Below, in pieces: positions 15,489-17,271 of a DNA stretch of 17,271 nucleotides. Below the pieces are notes generated by a model. That model did no database searches. It saw only the letters and a list, made by a program, of their open reading frames with translations, and was not told the origin of the DNA. A program made the position numbers and the translations under genes. The DNA is from Desulfobulbaceae bacterium (GTDB lineage: Bacteria; Desulfobacterota; Desulfobulbia; Desulfobulbales; Desulfobulbaceae): the NCBI GenBank assembly GCA_030633145.1, contig DAOVTM010000024.1, forward strand, positions 1 to 17,271, in the 5' to 3' direction. Position 1 is the stretch's first letter; every line of letters begins with the position of its first letter.

Positions 15489-15539
15489 AGTTAGTTATGA
15501 CTCTGTTCACCTTGTTTAATATCGCCAAAGGATGCTAAC

Positions 15540-15974
15540 ATAACTCATAGATTTCTTCTGTTACCGATAGCATCATTGATCACCTTGCTTTTTTGTTCCT
15601 CCACCTTTGGAGGAACAGTCTCCTATCAATATGATGTCTTTGATCGACTTGTCCGTATGGATCAATTGGATGACACTGTAATCGTCTATGATGGTGACGG
15701 TATTCAGGACGGTACAGAAATGGGAATTACAACGGGAGTACTCGACCCGGATGGGGCCGGGCCGATATCCGGTACTGATACATTGATTTTTCAGCCTGAC
15801 CTTGATCCCCTGACCACAACCGATTCACTACTTGCAGACTCTGATGGCGACGGGCAAAGCGATGGTGAAGAGGATACGAATTTCAATGGACAGGTTGATG
15901 CCGGAGAGTCTGATCCAAATGTTTCTGATCGGATAATTATCACGCCTATCCTGTTTTTGCTGCTCAATGATTAG
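15540..15974 (+). CDS. Secreted YD-motif / thrombospondin type-3 repeat protein
   Basis: The frame is open from 15540 to TGA/TAG-bounded end at 15974 and encodes about 144 residues. AAAGGA (15527-15532) lies 7 bases before ATA 15540, which starts THRFLLLPIASLITLLFCSS, a good signal peptide; the first standard start is TTG 15576, which removes its basic N-region. The mature part has an RHS-like VSYQYDVFDRLVRM, then acidic repeats DGDGIQDGTEMG and DSDGDGQSDGEED of the thrombospondin type-3 calcium-binding class, and GESDPN. The protein is probably exported. The RHS-to-TSP3 junction near DDTVIVYDGDG looks like a deletion fusion. Confidence 0.6.
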   Translation: MTHRFLLLPIASLITLLFCSSTFGGTVSYQYDVFDRLVRMDQLDDTVIVYDGDGIQDGTEMGITTGVLDPDGAGPISGTDTLIFQPDLDPLTTTDSLLADSDGDGQSDGEEDTNFNGQVDAGESDPNVSDRIIITPILFLLLND

Positions 15975-16042
15975 TTACAGAACTTTGCTATTACCTGGAA
16001 ATGCGTTTCTGTTTCCAAAATTTTCCCTACATGTGTTTCCCC

Positions 16043-16524
16043 ATGTTGAAAAACAGTTATTTGATTTTGTTCATCGTTCTGGCCGCAGCATTTTTAACCC
16101 TTCCCGCTTTTGCCCAGGACAATGATTTGAAGCATGAGTTCCACTGTGTTTATCGCATAGAGGGACTTCACAACACTACCGACCCTTGTTTTGGCTCATC
16201 AAGAATCGGGCAAGATTCGGAGAATTCAAATTCTACACTTATCGACATGAAACATCCAGAGTATGGGCGGAATTTGACATTAGTTCGCTTGTCGATGAGA
16301 TAGTCGTTGATGTGGGATTCCGGGTCTATAATAGTTCACCTGGAACTCAAATCGATAATTTGGGCTACAGCATCATACAACCTTCGAATAGCATTACAGG
16401 TGGGTGGATCAACTCAGGCGGGTTAATCTATAACGAAAATAGTGAGGCATTCATTAACAGCTATGATCCGACAACTCACGGCTATAATGGCTTTGCGTGG
16501 ACAATCAACGCAGATGAAGCCTGA
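16043..16524 (+). pseudogene. RHS-family protein gene, broken 5' part
   Basis: ATG 16043 starts a signal peptide (MLKNSYLILFIVLAAAFLT to AFA, about 1-24) and DNDLKHEFHCVYRIEGLHN in one frame. Near 16188-16192 (CCTTGTTTTGGCTC) the coding sense moves to another frame, FWLIKNRARFGEFKFYTY, then VWAEFDISSLVDEIVVDVG; one missing T in the T-run explains it. That frame hits TGA at 16522-16524, directly followed by matching coding sequence. In-frame ATGs at 16001 and 16031 could extend the start. Original protein: an exported RHS protein with a beta-rich N-terminal domain. Confidence 0.65.
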
Positions 16525-17271
16525 ACGCCTAATCAAACAAAATTCTTCATGCCGGGAGCAGAAACCTGGAATACATGGTCACGTTCTGGAGGCACTACCA
16601 TCATTCAGGATATCCAGACTCATATCAATGAAGGTAAGTCCTGGTTTGCAGTGGTAATTGACAGCAATGTAATAGAGAATAATGTCGATAATAGACCAAA
16701 TTTACTTTTTGTTGATAATGATGTTGACCCGAAAAGCATCATCATGCAGATCACCGTCGCCGAAGACCCCATAAAAGAAAAAAATCTCGGCAATTGTCCC
16801 GGAGGCTCTGGAACCTGTCCAGCCAATGGCGAACCAATCAACATGGCAACCGGCAATGAGTACCGTCAAGACACCGATCTGGTTCTCTCTGGCTCTGGTC
16901 TGCCCATGGTGTTTCAAAGGCATTACAATAGCCAGCGCGATACCAGTTCCACCTTGGGGCATGGCTGGACAGCCACTTTTTCTGAAAAGATAATCGTTGA
17001 CACAGGCATAATCAAACTGCAACAGGCGGACGGCAATGAAATCCATTTCATAGACGATGGTCAGGGCAGTTTTATTTCCGAGGCTGATGCAAAACGGGTG
17101 ATTGAACCAATTACCGGCGGACATCAGCTAAAAGAACCAGACAGTAGAATTCTATCTTTTGATAGCACAGGTCTTCTTACTCAAATTGAAGACCGAAACG
17201 GTAATACCCAGACCCTGACCTATGTCGGAGATAAACTCTCCACAGTAGTGGATAATTTCGGCAGACAGTTC
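16525..17271 (+). CDS. RHS-repeat protein, partial, open at window edge
   Basis: Continues the frame of the upstream 5' part past the TGA and runs off the right edge (249 codons, no stop). ATG 16549 is the first usable start if translated separately. It includes GAETWNTWSRSGG, the DUF6531-type block INMATGNEYRQDTDLVLSGS (from about 16837) with LPMVFQRHYNSQ, a GHGWTATFSEKI segment, and the YD-type start DRNGNTQTLTYVGDKLST. RHS proteins are large exported beta-shell proteins that often carry a C-terminal toxin; the toxin end lies outside the window. Confidence 0.8.

Noticed and set aside
14857..15528. 223-codon open frame on the minus strand
   Set aside because: It lies antisense to the secreted-protein gene with its signal peptide and RBS, and shows no domain, RBS or promoter of its own.

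Overview
The window looks like chromosomal DNA of a sulfate-reducing Desulfobacterota bacterium, probably Desulfobulbales. This rests on gene content: a precorrin-2 dehydrogenase / CcsA / glutamyl-tRNA reductase operon, and a PaaK / ACT / branched-chain amino acid ABC transporter cluster of the kind found in anaerobes that use amino or aromatic acids. Cable bacteria would fit but cannot be shown from sequence alone. No rRNA, tRNA or CRISPR array was seen.

Layout. Bases 1-399 hold the start of a leftward membrane-protein gene cut by the window edge, and a self-contained unit (consensus promoter, strong RBS, terminator) encoding a 42-residue protein that is two thirds lysine and was missed by ordinary ORF calling. 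From about 6.0 kb back to 0.4 kb all genes run leftward: a TlpA-like thioredoxin, a 65-residue secreted protein with its own promoter and terminator, a METTL21-like methyltransferase, a hicAB toxin-antitoxin pair, and the tetrapyrrole/cytochrome operon (precorrin-2 dehydrogenase, ccsA, hemA and an unknown gene, the last three joined by 4-base overlaps).

From 6.26 to 8.97 kb genes run rightward: a SurA-like periplasmic chaperone/isomerase, a RodZ-like membrane protein and recO. A roughly 0.6-kb scar follows, with a transposase remnant and the C-terminal stump of an AbiEii/DUF6036-like protein. From 9.69 to 14.78 kb is a rightward cluster: phenylacetate-CoA ligase, a double ACT-domain protein, and the periplasmic binding protein and two permeases of a Liv-type ABC importer. 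The ATPase genes livG and livF, normally next, are absent.

From 14.88 kb to the end, where livGF would be expected, lies a stretch of secreted-protein genes that are nearly all damaged: one with an in-frame TAG, one whose best start is ATA behind a palindromic TATAAT promoter and which fuses an RHS-type YD motif to calcium-binding TSP3 repeats, and an RHS-family protein broken by a frameshift and an in-frame TGA and then open to the window edge. The clustered damage contrasts with the clean genes of the first 14.8 kb and suggests a decaying accessory island, unless it reflects sequence error or recoding.
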